Source: Neoaquamicrobium microcysteis (GTDB lineage: Bacteria > Pseudomonadota > Alphaproteobacteria > Rhizobiales > Rhizobiaceae). Taken from it: a DNA stretch of 64,000 nt. Position numbers and translations under genes: made by a program. Each line of letters begins with the position of its first letter. Position 1 is the stretch's first letter. Location: positions 186,001 to 250,000 of the forward strand of contig NZ_VSZS01000066.1 of assembly GCF_008180155.1 (NCBI RefSeq), in the 5' to 3' direction. Positions 1 to 8,038 of this stretch are shown piece after piece. Under the pieces are notes generated by a model. The model made no database searches. It had not been told where the DNA came from and saw only the letters and a program-made list of their open reading frames with translations.

Positions 1-142
1 CGCGCACCCTGGCGAGTATGTCGTCGATGGCGATGCCGCGCCGCGAAAGCTGTTCGCCAAGCGCGGCGTAGTCTGCCTTCAGCGCCTTCTCGCGCGCCTC
101 GTTGTCCTGCGAGACGATATCGGCCTCAATGATCGTTTCCAT
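1..142 (-). CDS. Partial CDS, probable L-rhamnose isomerase N-terminus
   Basis: Only the first 47 or so residues lie in the window; the 3' part runs off the left edge. The ATG at 142-140 follows a GGAGG box. The visible peptide begins METIIEADIV and continues with an acidic helix ending in RRGIAIDDILARV. This N-terminal pattern (an ADYAALG helix, then a RRGI-D segment) resembles, from memory, the xylose-isomerase-fold L-rhamnose isomerase of rhizobia, which would convert L-rhamnose to L-rhamnulose. The gene is the last one seen in the minus-strand rhamnose operon, 18 bases after the HAD gene, which fits. The diagnostic metal-binding core is outside the window, so the name is an inference from a short N-terminus and context. 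Confidence 0.5.
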   Translation of the reverse strand, partial: METIIEADIVSQDNEAREKALKADYAALGEQLSRRGIAIDDILARVR

Positions 143-160
143 CTTAACGTCCTCCCGTGC

Positions 161-1000
161 CTACCACCGGAATGCCGGCAGCAGGAAATCCGGCGCAGCG
201 CCGTGTTCGGCGAACAGCGCCGCGCGGTCCCGGTCGCTGGCGGCCTCCAGAATGCCCGTTGTCACCAGTGCGGTGTTCAGCCCCGCAGCCCGCCCGCCCG
301 CTATGTCGTGCTCGACGCTGTCGCCGACGCAGACGACGGCTGCGGGATCTGGGTTGCGCAGCATCTCCAGCGCGGTCGTGTAGATCTGTGCGAAGGGCTT
401 GCCGATCCACGTCACTTTTCCACCAAGCTCCTCATACAGTTCGGCAATCCGACCGGCTCCGAAGCGGGGGCCACCTGGTGTCAGCATGATCTTGTCGGGA
501 TTGGTGCAAAGACAGGCCACGCCGCGGGCCGCGGCGGGCTCCAGCAGACGGCGATAGTGCTCGAGATCGTAGCGGTCGCCTTCGCTGGCCGACAGGAGGA
601 CTATATCGGCCGCAGCGCCATCCTGCGTGAGCGTAAGCGGCAGGCCATCGACCGCGGAGCGGTCGCCGTCGCGGGCGATGAGCAGGCAGCGCAGGGTCGA
701 TGACTGACGCAGGTCGGCTTCGAGCATCCGCCAGGCGACCTCGCCCGACGACAGAAAATAATCCCAGCTTCCCGGCGCAAAGCCGAGCCGCACCAGTCGC
801 GTCTCGTTGGGCGCCGAGCGCTTCCCCGAATTTGACAGCAGGAGCGTGCGCTTGCCTGCGGCCTTGAGTTGCAGCAGCGCATCGATCGCACCGGGGTAGG
901 GCGCAACGCCGTCATGCAGCACGCCGAACTGGTCGAGCAGAAAAATATCGAACCGCTCTGCGAGCTCACGTATGCCGGCAAGATGGAGAATGGCGCTCAT
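161..1000 (-). CDS. HAD superfamily class IIA hydrolase
   Basis: 279 residues. A HAD fold is shown by motif I near residues 23-31 (DQFGVLHDG), motif II LLSNSGKR, and the motif III/IV segment CVGDSVEHDI followed by a glycine-rich turn. The second Asp of the usual DxD pair is Phe here; related class IIA proteins of the hypothetical TIGR01459-like group also lack it as I remember them, so phosphatase activity should not be assumed. The ATG at 1000 overlaps the stop of the upstream kinase (ATGA) and marks tight translational coupling. A longer upstream start is possible but would lie deep inside the kinase gene. In context it may dephosphorylate a sugar phosphate made by the operon. The substrate is unknown. 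Confidence 0.8.
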   Translation of the reverse strand: MSAILHLAGIRELAERFDIFLLDQFGVLHDGVAPYPGAIDALLQLKAAGKRTLLLSNSGKRSAPNETRLVRLGFAPGSWDYFLSSGEVAWRMLEADLRQSSTLRCLLIARDGDRSAVDGLPLTLTQDGAAADIVLLSASEGDRYDLEHYRRLLEPAAARGVACLCTNPDKIMLTPGGPRFGAGRIAELYEELGGKVTWIGKPFAQIYTTALEMLRNPDPAAVVCVGDSVEHDIAGGRAAGLNTALVTTGILEAASDRDRAALFAEHGAAPDFLLPAFRW

Positions 1001-2271
1001 GCGCGTGCCGCCTGCGTGGCCATCAGCGCCAACCGTGCCGTGCCTGCGGCCGCCTTTTCTGAGTGCGCGGGCAGGAAGGGTACGCCGAGCAGTTTTTGCC
1101 GCATGGCCGTCCATGCGGGATTGGCCGCACCGCCACCTACGCTGCGGATGGAGCGCAGTGCGGGTGCGCCAAGCTCGGCCAGCCGCGCGTAGCCCTGCCT
1201 TTCGATTTCCGCCATGCCCTCCAGCATGGCCTTGAGGAACTCCGCGTCGTCGGCAGGGCGCGGGGTTAGCCGGGGTGCGTATGCGCCGTCATTGACGGGA
1301 AAGCGCTCGCCGGGTTTCAGCAGTGGATAGTAGTCGAGACCGGTTTGCGTGTCGGGGTCGATCCCGGCGGACAGGCGCTCGATTTCTTCGCTGCCGAAGA
1401 ACTGTGCCAGCACGGCACCGCCGCTGTTGGAGGCTCCGCCGGCAAGCCAAAGGCCGGCGATCCGATGGCTGTAGACGCCGTATGCCGGCGCGAATACGGG
1501 CCGGTCACACAGAAACTTGAGCGTCAGCGTGGAGCCGAGCGCCGTCACGCCATCGCCCGGCCTGTCGGCCCCGGTCGAAAGGAAGGACGCGCAGCCGTCT
1601 GTCGTGCCGGCGACTACAATGACACCGGCGTCGAGGCCGAAAGCCTGTGCGGCGTTCGCGGTGATCCGTCCAATGGGCTCTCCCGGCGTGACCACGCGCG
1701 GCAGCAGATCGATGCGCAGTCCGGTCTCGGCCAGCCATTGCGGCCATGCGCCCGAGACCGGATCGTACCCGGTTTTGAGCGCATTGTTCTCGTCGGTGGT
1801 GTCGAAGCGGCCCGCCAGTTTCCCGGCCATCCAGTCTGCCTGATGGAGGATTTTTGCAGCACCGGGCACAGCCTGGAACATCAGTGCCTTGGCGAGCCCT
1901 GAGGTCGGGCCGTGAGCGGCGCTGTCGGGCCCGATCAGCGGCGCAATGCGGGCAAGGAGTGCCGTATCCTCGACCGCGTCGTTGTACATCAGCGGCCGGG
2001 CGAGTGGCGTACCGTGTGCGTCCACAGGCAGCAGCGTGCCGGATGTGCCGTCCACTGCGACGGCGCGCACGCGCGAGCGGTCGAGGGACGACAGGGTGAC
2101 TTTGAGCGCGGCGTGCACCGCTTGCCACCAGACATGCGGGTCGCGAATGTCGGCGCCATGGTCCGACAGGGCCGACGACCCTTCCGCCACGACCTCGAAA
2201 TCCGGCGTCATCGCCACCGCGCGTGCGCCGGAGGTGCCAAGGTCGATGCCGATTGCGAGAGGCGTTGTCAT
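997..2271 (-). CDS. FGGY-family carbohydrate kinase, D-ribulokinase-like
   Basis: 424 residues, shorter than the 480-530 of typical FGGY kinases. The N-terminal ATPase loop is GIDLGTSGARAVAM (residues 8-21). Further hallmarks are AVAVDGTSGTLLPVD, the substrate-domain AGTTDG segment, GSTLTLK, and the C-terminal SVGGGAANPAW motif that replaces the usual GGG-S/A-N. The GTSGAR form of the loop and the compact size resemble the cyanobacterial/plant D-ribulose kinase group more than XylB or RhaB. That makes ATP-dependent phosphorylation of a ketopentose or similar sugar the best guess. It lies 4 bases after the class II aldolase and overlaps the HAD gene by 4 bases. It is the second FGGY kinase of the operon and may serve a different intermediate. 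Confidence 0.8.
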   Translation of the reverse strand: MTTPLAIGIDLGTSGARAVAMTPDFEVVAEGSSALSDHGADIRDPHVWWQAVHAALKVTLSSLDRSRVRAVAVDGTSGTLLPVDAHGTPLARPLMYNDAVEDTALLARIAPLIGPDSAAHGPTSGLAKALMFQAVPGAAKILHQADWMAGKLAGRFDTTDENNALKTGYDPVSGAWPQWLAETGLRIDLLPRVVTPGEPIGRITANAAQAFGLDAGVIVVAGTTDGCASFLSTGADRPGDGVTALGSTLTLKFLCDRPVFAPAYGVYSHRIAGLWLAGGASNSGGAVLAQFFGSEEIERLSAGIDPDTQTGLDYYPLLKPGERFPVNDGAYAPRLTPRPADDAEFLKAMLEGMAEIERQGYARLAELGAPALRSIRSVGGGAANPAWTAMRQKLLGVPFLPAHSEKAAAGTARLALMATQAARA

Positions 2272-2275
2272 GTGT

Positions 2276-3331
2276 CTAGGCGGACCTTCGTGCGGCCTTG
2301 GCGAGGGCCTGCCGGTATTTCTCTGCGTCCCAATCCGTGAGTTGCAGGTGCTCCTCGCGGGTCAGGACCCGAAGGTCGGCTCCGGCCGGGATGCGGGCTG
2401 CGACGTCGGCAAGGCAGCGCGCCATCGCGTCGGAGTTTGGCGGCACGTCTTCGCGCATTAACACTCCTGCGCCCGGAAAGACGATTGCGGGGGGAGGTGC
2501 GCCAACGCGCGCGGCCAAATGGTCGATGCTTTCCGATGGGCCAGCGATCACCGAGCCCTCGCCAAGGAAGATGACATGGTCGGGATAAAGGCTTCCCGAC
2601 GCGGCAATGGCGGTGTTGTGCGGGTCGGTGGCGAGTGCGTGGGCGGCTTCCGATGCCGGTAGACGGTAGGCCGAGCCCTCGGCCAGCGCTTTCAGATAGC
2701 CGGTATCGGCAGGCGGCGCCGTGCGCGGCACGATGGCCAGCCGGCGCGTCACCTCGTCCAGAAGTGCCTCCGCGTCGGCAACCGTGTCCGCTGCCACCAC
2801 GAGGCCGTGATTGGCGAGGACCAGCACGTCGGGATGTCCAGCGGAATGCTCCCGTATCGCAAGGGCCAGCGGCAGGCCAGGCCGCGCATAGGGCACGAGC
2901 GCCCAGTTCAGCCCTTCGAGGCGCGACGCGATGAGTTCGCGGCAATTCTTCTGCACCGCCATGGCGATGGTGTTGACGCAGTGGGTGTGCAGGACGACGC
3001 GTTGCGGCATGAGCGCATGAACCGTCGTCTCGATCGATGGGCGTAGGCCGGAGGGATTCTGGGCGGCCAGCGTGAACTGCTCCGCACGCTCGGCCGCGGG
3101 ATCGACAGCGTCGACCGCCGCCAACAGTGGCGCGATCCGCACCGGCACCATGATGTCGCGCTCCAGCGCATGCGCGAGCCACGTGCCGGAGGCCTTGATC
3201 CAAAGCGTGCCTTCGTCCTTGAGCGAGGTATTCCCGCCGGCGCCCTGAGTGAGAAGCGGATCAGCTCCGATCCGTGCCGAAAGCGTCCGCAGGGCGGCAA
3301 GTTCACCATGCGGCGAAACCGGTGCGGACAT
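2276..3331 (-). CDS. Class II aldolase/adducin family protein
   Basis: 351 residues. The class II aldolase fold is visible as GAGGNTSLK (residues ~33), WIKASGTWL, SIETTVHALMP followed by VVLHTHCV (metal-binding HTH) and VLANHGLVV (third His). About 150 residues follow the aldolase domain, as in the aldolase half of RhaD, of which it looks like a distant paralogue without the dehydrogenase half. ATG at 3331 is preferred: an AGGA box lies 10 bases upstream, while the TTG three codons earlier abuts that box. It would cleave or epimerise a ketose phosphate; the substrate is not predictable. It sits between the binding protein gene and the ribulokinase-like gene in the rhamnose-type operon. Confidence 0.82.
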   Translation of the reverse strand: MSAPVSPHGELAALRTLSARIGADPLLTQGAGGNTSLKDEGTLWIKASGTWLAHALERDIMVPVRIAPLLAAVDAVDPAAERAEQFTLAAQNPSGLRPSIETTVHALMPQRVVLHTHCVNTIAMAVQKNCRELIASRLEGLNWALVPYARPGLPLALAIREHSAGHPDVLVLANHGLVVAADTVADAEALLDEVTRRLAIVPRTAPPADTGYLKALAEGSAYRLPASEAAHALATDPHNTAIAASGSLYPDHVIFLGEGSVIAGPSESIDHLAARVGAPPPAIVFPGAGVLMREDVPPNSDAMARCLADVAARIPAGADLRVLTREEHLQLTDWDAEKYRQALAKAARRSA

Positions 3332-3366
3332 TTGCGGCAATCCTTTCTGCGCCAGATGCGAGAGGT

Positions 3367-3390
3367 GGGGACGCGTCGTAACGCGTCCCC
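3367..3390 (-). promoter_or_regulatory. Intercistronic hairpin after the sugar-binding-protein gene
   Basis: GGGGACGCGT and ACGCGTCCCC form a perfect 10-bp stem around a CGTA loop. It begins about 10 bases past the binding-protein stop and ends 35 bases before the next ATG. No T-run follows on the minus strand. It is more likely an mRNA-stabilising or partial-termination hairpin, which would raise binding-protein output over the downstream enzymes, than a full terminator. Confidence 0.6.
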
Positions 3391-3400
3391 GAAATTCGAG

Positions 3401-4507
3401 CTAGAAGTCGAAGTCGTTGATGTTGTCCTTGGTGAACACAAACGGTGCGCCCAGAAGGATTTCCGACCCGTTGATGACCTGGAGTTCGCCCAGCTTGCCG
3501 GCCTCCACCGAGGTCGCGCCCGGCTCGAGCGTTCCGTCGGCGACCGCGCGCAGCACATAGGCAGCGGCGTAGCCGAGGTCGACCGGGTTCCACAGCACGA
3601 CCGACTTGACGCAGTCGGACGCGACATAGGGCTTCATCGCGTTGGGCGTGGCGAGGCCTACGACGGCGACGTTGCCGCACTGGCCGGCCTGTGTCACCGC
3701 GTCGGCGGCGGCGGGCGTAGCCACGCTGGTCATGCCGAGAATGCCCTTCATCTCATCGCCGTATTTGTTGATGAGGGTATTGGCCTGGTTGAAGGACAGG
3801 ATGTTGTCTTCCTGCGCCTCGACCGTCTCCAACCACTTCATGTTCGGATAGCATTCGGCCTGATAAGCCTCCATCTCGGCGATCCAGCGCGCCTGGTTCG
3901 GCGTGGTGAACGTAGAGGTGACGATGGCGAACGCGCCGTCCTCGCCGATCTCCGCAGCCAATGCGTCGATCATCGACTTGGCGATGCCGTTGAATTCCGC
4001 CTGGTTGACGAACCACTGCCGTGCGTCCGGTTCCGAGTTGGCGTCGTAGCCGACGACGTTGATGCCGGCTGCCAGCGCTTTCTTCAGCACAGGCGAGATA
4101 GCCACCGGGTCGTTGGCCGCAAACAGGATGCCGTCCACGCCGCTGGTGATGTAGTTGTCGATCAGCGTGATCTGATCGTCGATGTTGGCGCGGCTCGGAC
4201 CATCGGTCTTGGCGTCCATGGTGCCCATCTCGGCGGCGGCATCGGCGATGCCCTTCGATGTGGCGTTGAAGTAGCCGATGCCCACCAGCTTCGGTACGTC
4301 GACTACGGTGATGGTCTTGCCGTTACGATCCGGCGCGTTGGTGGGCTGGCCACCGTCGTAGGGTACCGACGCTGCCGCCGCAGCCGTGCCATCGCAGGCG
4401 AGGGGATTGGTCGGCAGGTCGTCGCCGCCGGTCCAACTCGACTGCGCGTGGCTGAGGCTGGTCGAGAACGACAAGGCCAAAATTGCTGATAGAACTATTC
4501 TACCCAT
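3401..4507 (-). CDS. rhaS: Sugar ABC transporter substrate-binding protein, RhaS-like
   Basis: 368 residues. The N-terminus MGRIVLSAILALSFSTSLSHAQ is a cleavable Sec signal peptide ending AQ; there is no lipobox. The mature part is a type I periplasmic binding protein: TITVVDVPKLVGIGYFNATSKG, DGILFAANDPVAISPVLKKALAAGI and VVGYDAN are typical of the ribose/rhamnose/AI-2 group. Start is the ATG at 4507, with GGAGG 5 bases upstream; an in-frame GTG four codons earlier lacks a box. It delivers a monosaccharide, probably L-rhamnose, to the two permeases encoded just upstream. The gene is followed by a strong hairpin, a common way to keep binding protein in excess. In Rhizobium leguminosarum rhaS is second in the operon; here it follows the permeases. 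Confidence 0.8.
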   Translation of the reverse strand: MGRIVLSAILALSFSTSLSHAQSSWTGGDDLPTNPLACDGTAAAAASVPYDGGQPTNAPDRNGKTITVVDVPKLVGIGYFNATSKGIADAAAEMGTMDAKTDGPSRANIDDQITLIDNYITSGVDGILFAANDPVAISPVLKKALAAGINVVGYDANSEPDARQWFVNQAEFNGIAKSMIDALAAEIGEDGAFAIVTSTFTTPNQARWIAEMEAYQAECYPNMKWLETVEAQEDNILSFNQANTLINKYGDEMKGILGMTSVATPAAADAVTQAGQCGNVAVVGLATPNAMKPYVASDCVKSVVLWNPVDLGYAAAYVLRAVADGTLEPGATSVEAGKLGELQVINGSEILLGAPFVFTKDNINDFDF

Positions 4508-4567
4508 GTTTTCCTCCACTGACCGCGGGGCACCTGCGAGCGGCAGTGCCCGGCGAAGGTTTACCGA

Positions 4568-5512
4568 CTATCGAGATCCGCTCCTCTCGAAGATGTTGCT
4601 GACCAGAATGGCCAGTATCAGCACGGCGCCGATGAGCATGATCGTGCCGTCGCCCTTGACACCGGCGAGCGACAGGCCGTTTTTCAACGCCTGTATGAGG
4701 CACAGGCCGATGATCGTGCCGATGATAGTGCCGCGCCCACCGAAGATTGATGTGCCGCCCAGCACCACCGCGGTGATGGCGTCGAGCTCTATGCCGGTGC
4801 CCATGTCGGAGCGCGTGGTAGACACGCGCGAAACGAAGATGACGGCTGCCAGCGAGGCCGCGAAACCGGAAGCGGTGTAGAGGGCCAGCTTGGTCGTCTC
4901 GACCGGCAGGCCGGAGAAGCGGCTTGCTACCTCGTTCGAGCCAATGGCGTAGACCGTGCGGCCCCATCGCGTATAGGCGAGGATGACGGAGGCGATGACG
5001 GCCGCAGCGAACAATATCCAGAGTTGCGTGGGCACGCCGAGCACTTCGCCCTGTCCCAACACGTAGAACCAGTCCGGATAGCCGCGCACCGAGCGCGCCT
5101 GGCTGATGCCTTCGGCCAGGCCGCGATAGAGCGCCAGCGTCGCCAGCGTCGCGATCAGCGGCGGCACGCGGAAGCGGGTGATGATGAAGCCGTTGAGGAA
5201 GCCCGCGAACGTGCCGGCGGCAATCGCGGCCGCCATGGCCATCGGCAGCGGCATGCCGACATTCTGCCAGAAAACGCCGAGAAGTATGGCGACGAGGCCC
5301 AGGATGGAGCCGACCGAGAGGTCGATGCCGCCTGTCGCGATGACGAACGTCATGGCGATGGCGATCAGGCCGATCTCCGTCATCAGCCGGCCCTGGTTGA
5401 GCAGGTTGGCGACCGTAAAGAAGCGATCCGACTGGAACGACAGAACCACCAGCACCAGAACCAGCAGCAGGGCGAGGAAGGTCTCGTGACGAATGAGGGC
5501 GCGCCAGTTCAT
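4568..5512 (-). CDS. rhaQ: Sugar ABC transporter permease, RhaQ-like
   Basis: 314 residues, strongly hydrophobic, with about eight to ten membrane segments from residue 11 onward. The AraH/RbsC-family signature is clear: ATGGIDLSVGSILGL (residues ~60-75), GFLNGFIITRFRVPPLIATLATL, YAIGSNEVASRFSGLPV and AVVLGGTSIFGGRGTIIGT. It forms half of the inner-membrane channel of the importer, partnered with the permease encoded directly upstream (10 bases away). The name follows the order T-P-Q in Rhizobium leguminosarum; assignment of P versus Q is by position only. Confidence 0.8.
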   Translation of the reverse strand: MNWRALIRHETFLALLLVLVLVVLSFQSDRFFTVANLLNQGRLMTEIGLIAIAMTFVIATGGIDLSVGSILGLVAILLGVFWQNVGMPLPMAMAAAIAAGTFAGFLNGFIITRFRVPPLIATLATLALYRGLAEGISQARSVRGYPDWFYVLGQGEVLGVPTQLWILFAAAVIASVILAYTRWGRTVYAIGSNEVASRFSGLPVETTKLALYTASGFAASLAAVIFVSRVSTTRSDMGTGIELDAITAVVLGGTSIFGGRGTIIGTIIGLCLIQALKNGLSLAGVKGDGTIMLIGAVLILAILVSNIFERSGSR

Positions 5513-5522
5513 CGCACCACCC

Positions 5523-6524
5523 TCATGCCCTGCCGCGCCGACGCAGCATGTCTGCCAGCACCGTTGCGAGGATCAGGAGACCGATGACGGCGCGGAGCCA
5601 ATAGGCCGAGACGTTGATGAAGATCAGTGCCGAGCCGATGGTGGCGAACAGGATGGTAGCCAGCGTCGAGCCGATGACCGTTCCGGTTCCGCCGAGGATG
5701 GAGACGCCGCCGATGACGGTGGCGGTGATGATCGTCAGCTCCAGATTTGGGGGGACGGTCGACTGGATCACCTGAAGCTGCGTGGCAAACAGGATCGCGG
5801 CAAGTCCCGCGAACGCGCCGTGGATGGCGAAGACGGAAACCAGACGGCGCTCGACGGGAATGCCCGTGGCCACCGCCGCTTCAGGATTGCCACCGATTGC
5901 GTAGATCGAGCGACCGAAGGCCGAATAGCGCATCCACAGGAAGGCGGCGACGGTGAGCACGATCATGAAGATCAGCGGCACGGGAATGGAGAACAGCCGC
6001 TTCTGCGCGATCAGGAAATCGGGCGGGAGATCGGTGATCCACGTCCCGCCGGTGACGCCGATCAGGCCTCCGCGCAGGATGGACAGCGCACCCAGCGTGA
6101 CCACGATGGATGGTATTCGCCCATAGGCCACCAGCACGCCGATGACGGTGTTGACCGCCATACCGACCAAGATCGGCGCGGTGAGAGCGAACCATATCGG
6201 GTAGCCGGAGACGGCCAGCGTACCGGCGATGGTGGCCAGAACGCCGATGAGTGCGCCCACGGACACGTCGATATTGCCCGTCATGATGACCATCGCCATG
6301 CCGATGGCCGCGACTGCGATATAGGCGTTGCCGGAAAAGATGGTGATGAGGTTGTTGGTGTTGACGAAGCGCGGATTGATGAACGTCACCACCACGAACA
6401 ACAGCACGATGGCACCCAGCACGACGCATTCCTGCCCGTAATCGGCAAACAGGCGGCGCAGAAAACCCTGGCGCCGTGCGCCGTTGCGCGGCCGGATGGG
6501 AGGCAGATCGACGGCTGCGGTCAT
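5523..6524 (-). CDS. rhaP: Sugar ABC transporter permease, RhaP-like
   Basis: 333 residues of the AraH/RbsC permease family. Visible features are a cytoplasmic N-terminus rich in Arg, hydrophobic segments from residue ~28, the MTGNIDVSVGALIGVLATIAG motif, VAYGRIPSIVVTLGALSILRG, YAIGGNPEAAVATGIPV and VIGGVSILGGTGTVIGS. ATG at 6524 is preferred over the GTG immediately before it because the GGAGGC box then sits 6 bases away. The gene overlaps the end of the ATPase gene by one base, so translation is coupled. With RhaQ it makes the transmembrane channel for the sugar delivered by RhaS. Confidence 0.8.
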   Translation of the reverse strand: MTAAVDLPPIRPRNGARRQGFLRRLFADYGQECVVLGAIVLLFVVVTFINPRFVNTNNLITIFSGNAYIAVAAIGMAMVIMTGNIDVSVGALIGVLATIAGTLAVSGYPIWFALTAPILVGMAVNTVIGVLVAYGRIPSIVVTLGALSILRGGLIGVTGGTWITDLPPDFLIAQKRLFSIPVPLIFMIVLTVAAFLWMRYSAFGRSIYAIGGNPEAAVATGIPVERRLVSVFAIHGAFAGLAAILFATQLQVIQSTVPPNLELTIITATVIGGVSILGGTGTVIGSTLATILFATIGSALIFINVSAYWLRAVIGLLILATVLADMLRRRGRA

Positions 6525-8038
6525 CACGCTGCCTCCGCGTTGCGGTGGGCTGTCATGGCTGCGCCGACACGCTCGGGCGTAGCATCCGCACGGTCTATCT
6601 CTGCGGTGACGCGTCCGCCGCTCATCACCAGTATCCTGTCGCTCATGCCGAGCACTTCGGGCAGTTCGCTGGAGATCATGATGATAGCCACGCCGCGCTT
6701 CACCAATTCACCCATTATGGTGTGGATTTCGGCCTTGGCCCCGACGTCGACTCCACGGGTGGGCTCGTCGAGGATGAGCACCCTGGGCTCGGTCTCGAGC
6801 CACTTCGCGATGACAACCTTCTGCTGGTTGCCGCCCGAAAGCTCGCCCACCGGTTGGCCGATGTTGCGGCACCGGATGCCGAAGCGCCGGACCGCCGCAA
6901 GCGCCCTGTCGGCTTCCGCCCGGCCCCTGATGAAGATGCCCGACGACAGCCGTTCTATCGTCGCCATCGAGACGTTCTTGCGTATCGCCATGGACTTGAC
7001 GAGACCCTGCAATCCACGGTCTTCCGGAACGTAGGCGATGCCGAGATCGCGCGCCTGACGCGGAGAGGCGATGCGGACGGCGTCGCCTTCGAGCAGGATT
7101 TCGCCGGACGTTGCGGGCGTCATGCCGAACAGGGTGAGTGCGAGCTCGGTGCGCCCACTGCCGACGAGGCCTGCGATGCCGAGGATCTCGCCTCGCCGCA
7201 GCGAGAATGAGATGTCCTGCACATGCCTGCCGTGGTTGAGGTTCTTGACCTCCAGCACGGTGTCGCCAATCTCGGCCTCGGCCTTGGGGAACAGGCTGTC
7301 GATCGGACGGCCGACCATCATAGACACGAGCTTCTGCTCGTTCACCTCGCCGATGTCGCAGGTGGCCACGTGGGCTCCGTCGCGAAGCACGGTCACCCTG
7401 TCGGCCAAGGCAAAGATTTCCGACATGCGGTGGCTGACATAGACGATGCCGACGCCTCGCGCGCGCAGCTGCCTCACCACCTGCATCAGCCGCTGTACGT
7501 CGGATTCCACCAGCGAAGCGGTCGGCTCGTCCATGATGAGGATGCGTGCATTGCGCGACAGTGCCTTGGCGATCTCGACACGCTGGCGCTGGGCGACCGA
7601 CAGTGACAACACCTTGGCATCGACGTCCAGATCGTGGGTGTCGAGCTGGTCGAGAAGGTCGCGCGTGCGCTCGCGGACCGTCGGCCAATCGATCAAGCCC
7701 AGCCGCGTGCGCGGATAGTGACCGAGGAACACGTTTTCCGCGACGGTGAGTTCGGGAAACAGCAGCAGTTCCTGATAGACGGTGGCGATGCCCGCGGCGG
7801 TCGCGTCGCTCGTGGCCGCGAACTTGACCTCATCGCCATCGACGACGATGGCGCCGCTGTCAGGTTTGTACAGGCCGGCCAGCATCTTGATGAGGGTGGA
7901 CTTGCCGGCGCCGTTTTCGCCCAGCAGGGCGTGGACCTCGCCTTGCCGAACGTCGAAGCTGACATCCTTAAGAACCTTGACCCCGACGAACGACTTGGAC
8001 ATGCCGGTGAGGCTGACAAAGGGTTTCGGTTGGCTCAT
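6524..8038 (-). CDS. rhaT: Sugar ABC transporter ATPase with two nucleotide-binding domains, RhaT-like
   Basis: 504 residues in the double-cassette RbsA/MglA/RhaT arrangement. Domain 1 has Walker A GENGAGKST (residues ~39-47), signature LSVAQRQRVEIAKAL and Walker B ILIMDEPTASL. Domain 2 has the degenerate P-loop GLVGSGRTELAL typical of the second half of this family, signature LSGGNQQKVVIAKWL and Walker B VLILDEPTRGVDVGA. It powers import through RhaP/RhaQ. Its ATG overlaps the stop of the kinase gene (ATGA), and its stop overlaps the start of the next permease, so kinase, ATPase and permeases are one translational series. Confidence 0.87.
   Translation of the reverse strand: MSQPKPFVSLTGMSKSFVGVKVLKDVSFDVRQGEVHALLGENGAGKSTLIKMLAGLYKPDSGAIVVDGDEVKFAATSDATAAGIATVYQELLLFPELTVAENVFLGHYPRTRLGLIDWPTVRERTRDLLDQLDTHDLDVDAKVLSLSVAQRQRVEIAKALSRNARILIMDEPTASLVESDVQRLMQVVRQLRARGVGIVYVSHRMSEIFALADRVTVLRDGAHVATCDIGEVNEQKLVSMMVGRPIDSLFPKAEAEIGDTVLEVKNLNHGRHVQDISFSLRRGEILGIAGLVGSGRTELALTLFGMTPATSGEILLEGDAVRIASPRQARDLGIAYVPEDRGLQGLVKSMAIRKNVSMATIERLSSGIFIRGRAEADRALAAVRRFGIRCRNIGQPVGELSGGNQQKVVIAKWLETEPRVLILDEPTRGVDVGAKAEIHTIMGELVKRGVAIIMISSELPEVLGMSDRILVMSGGRVTAEIDRADATPERVGAAMTAHRNAEAA

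Noticed and set aside
3170-4489. 439-codon plus-strand open frame opposite the binding-protein and aldolase genes
   Set aside because: It crosses two well-supported genes and the hairpin between them, and has no recognisable motif.
5493-7034. 513-codon plus-strand open frame opposite the permease and ATPase genes
   Set aside because: Asp/Arg/His-rich nonsense composition; the minus strand carries clear ABC transporter motifs throughout.
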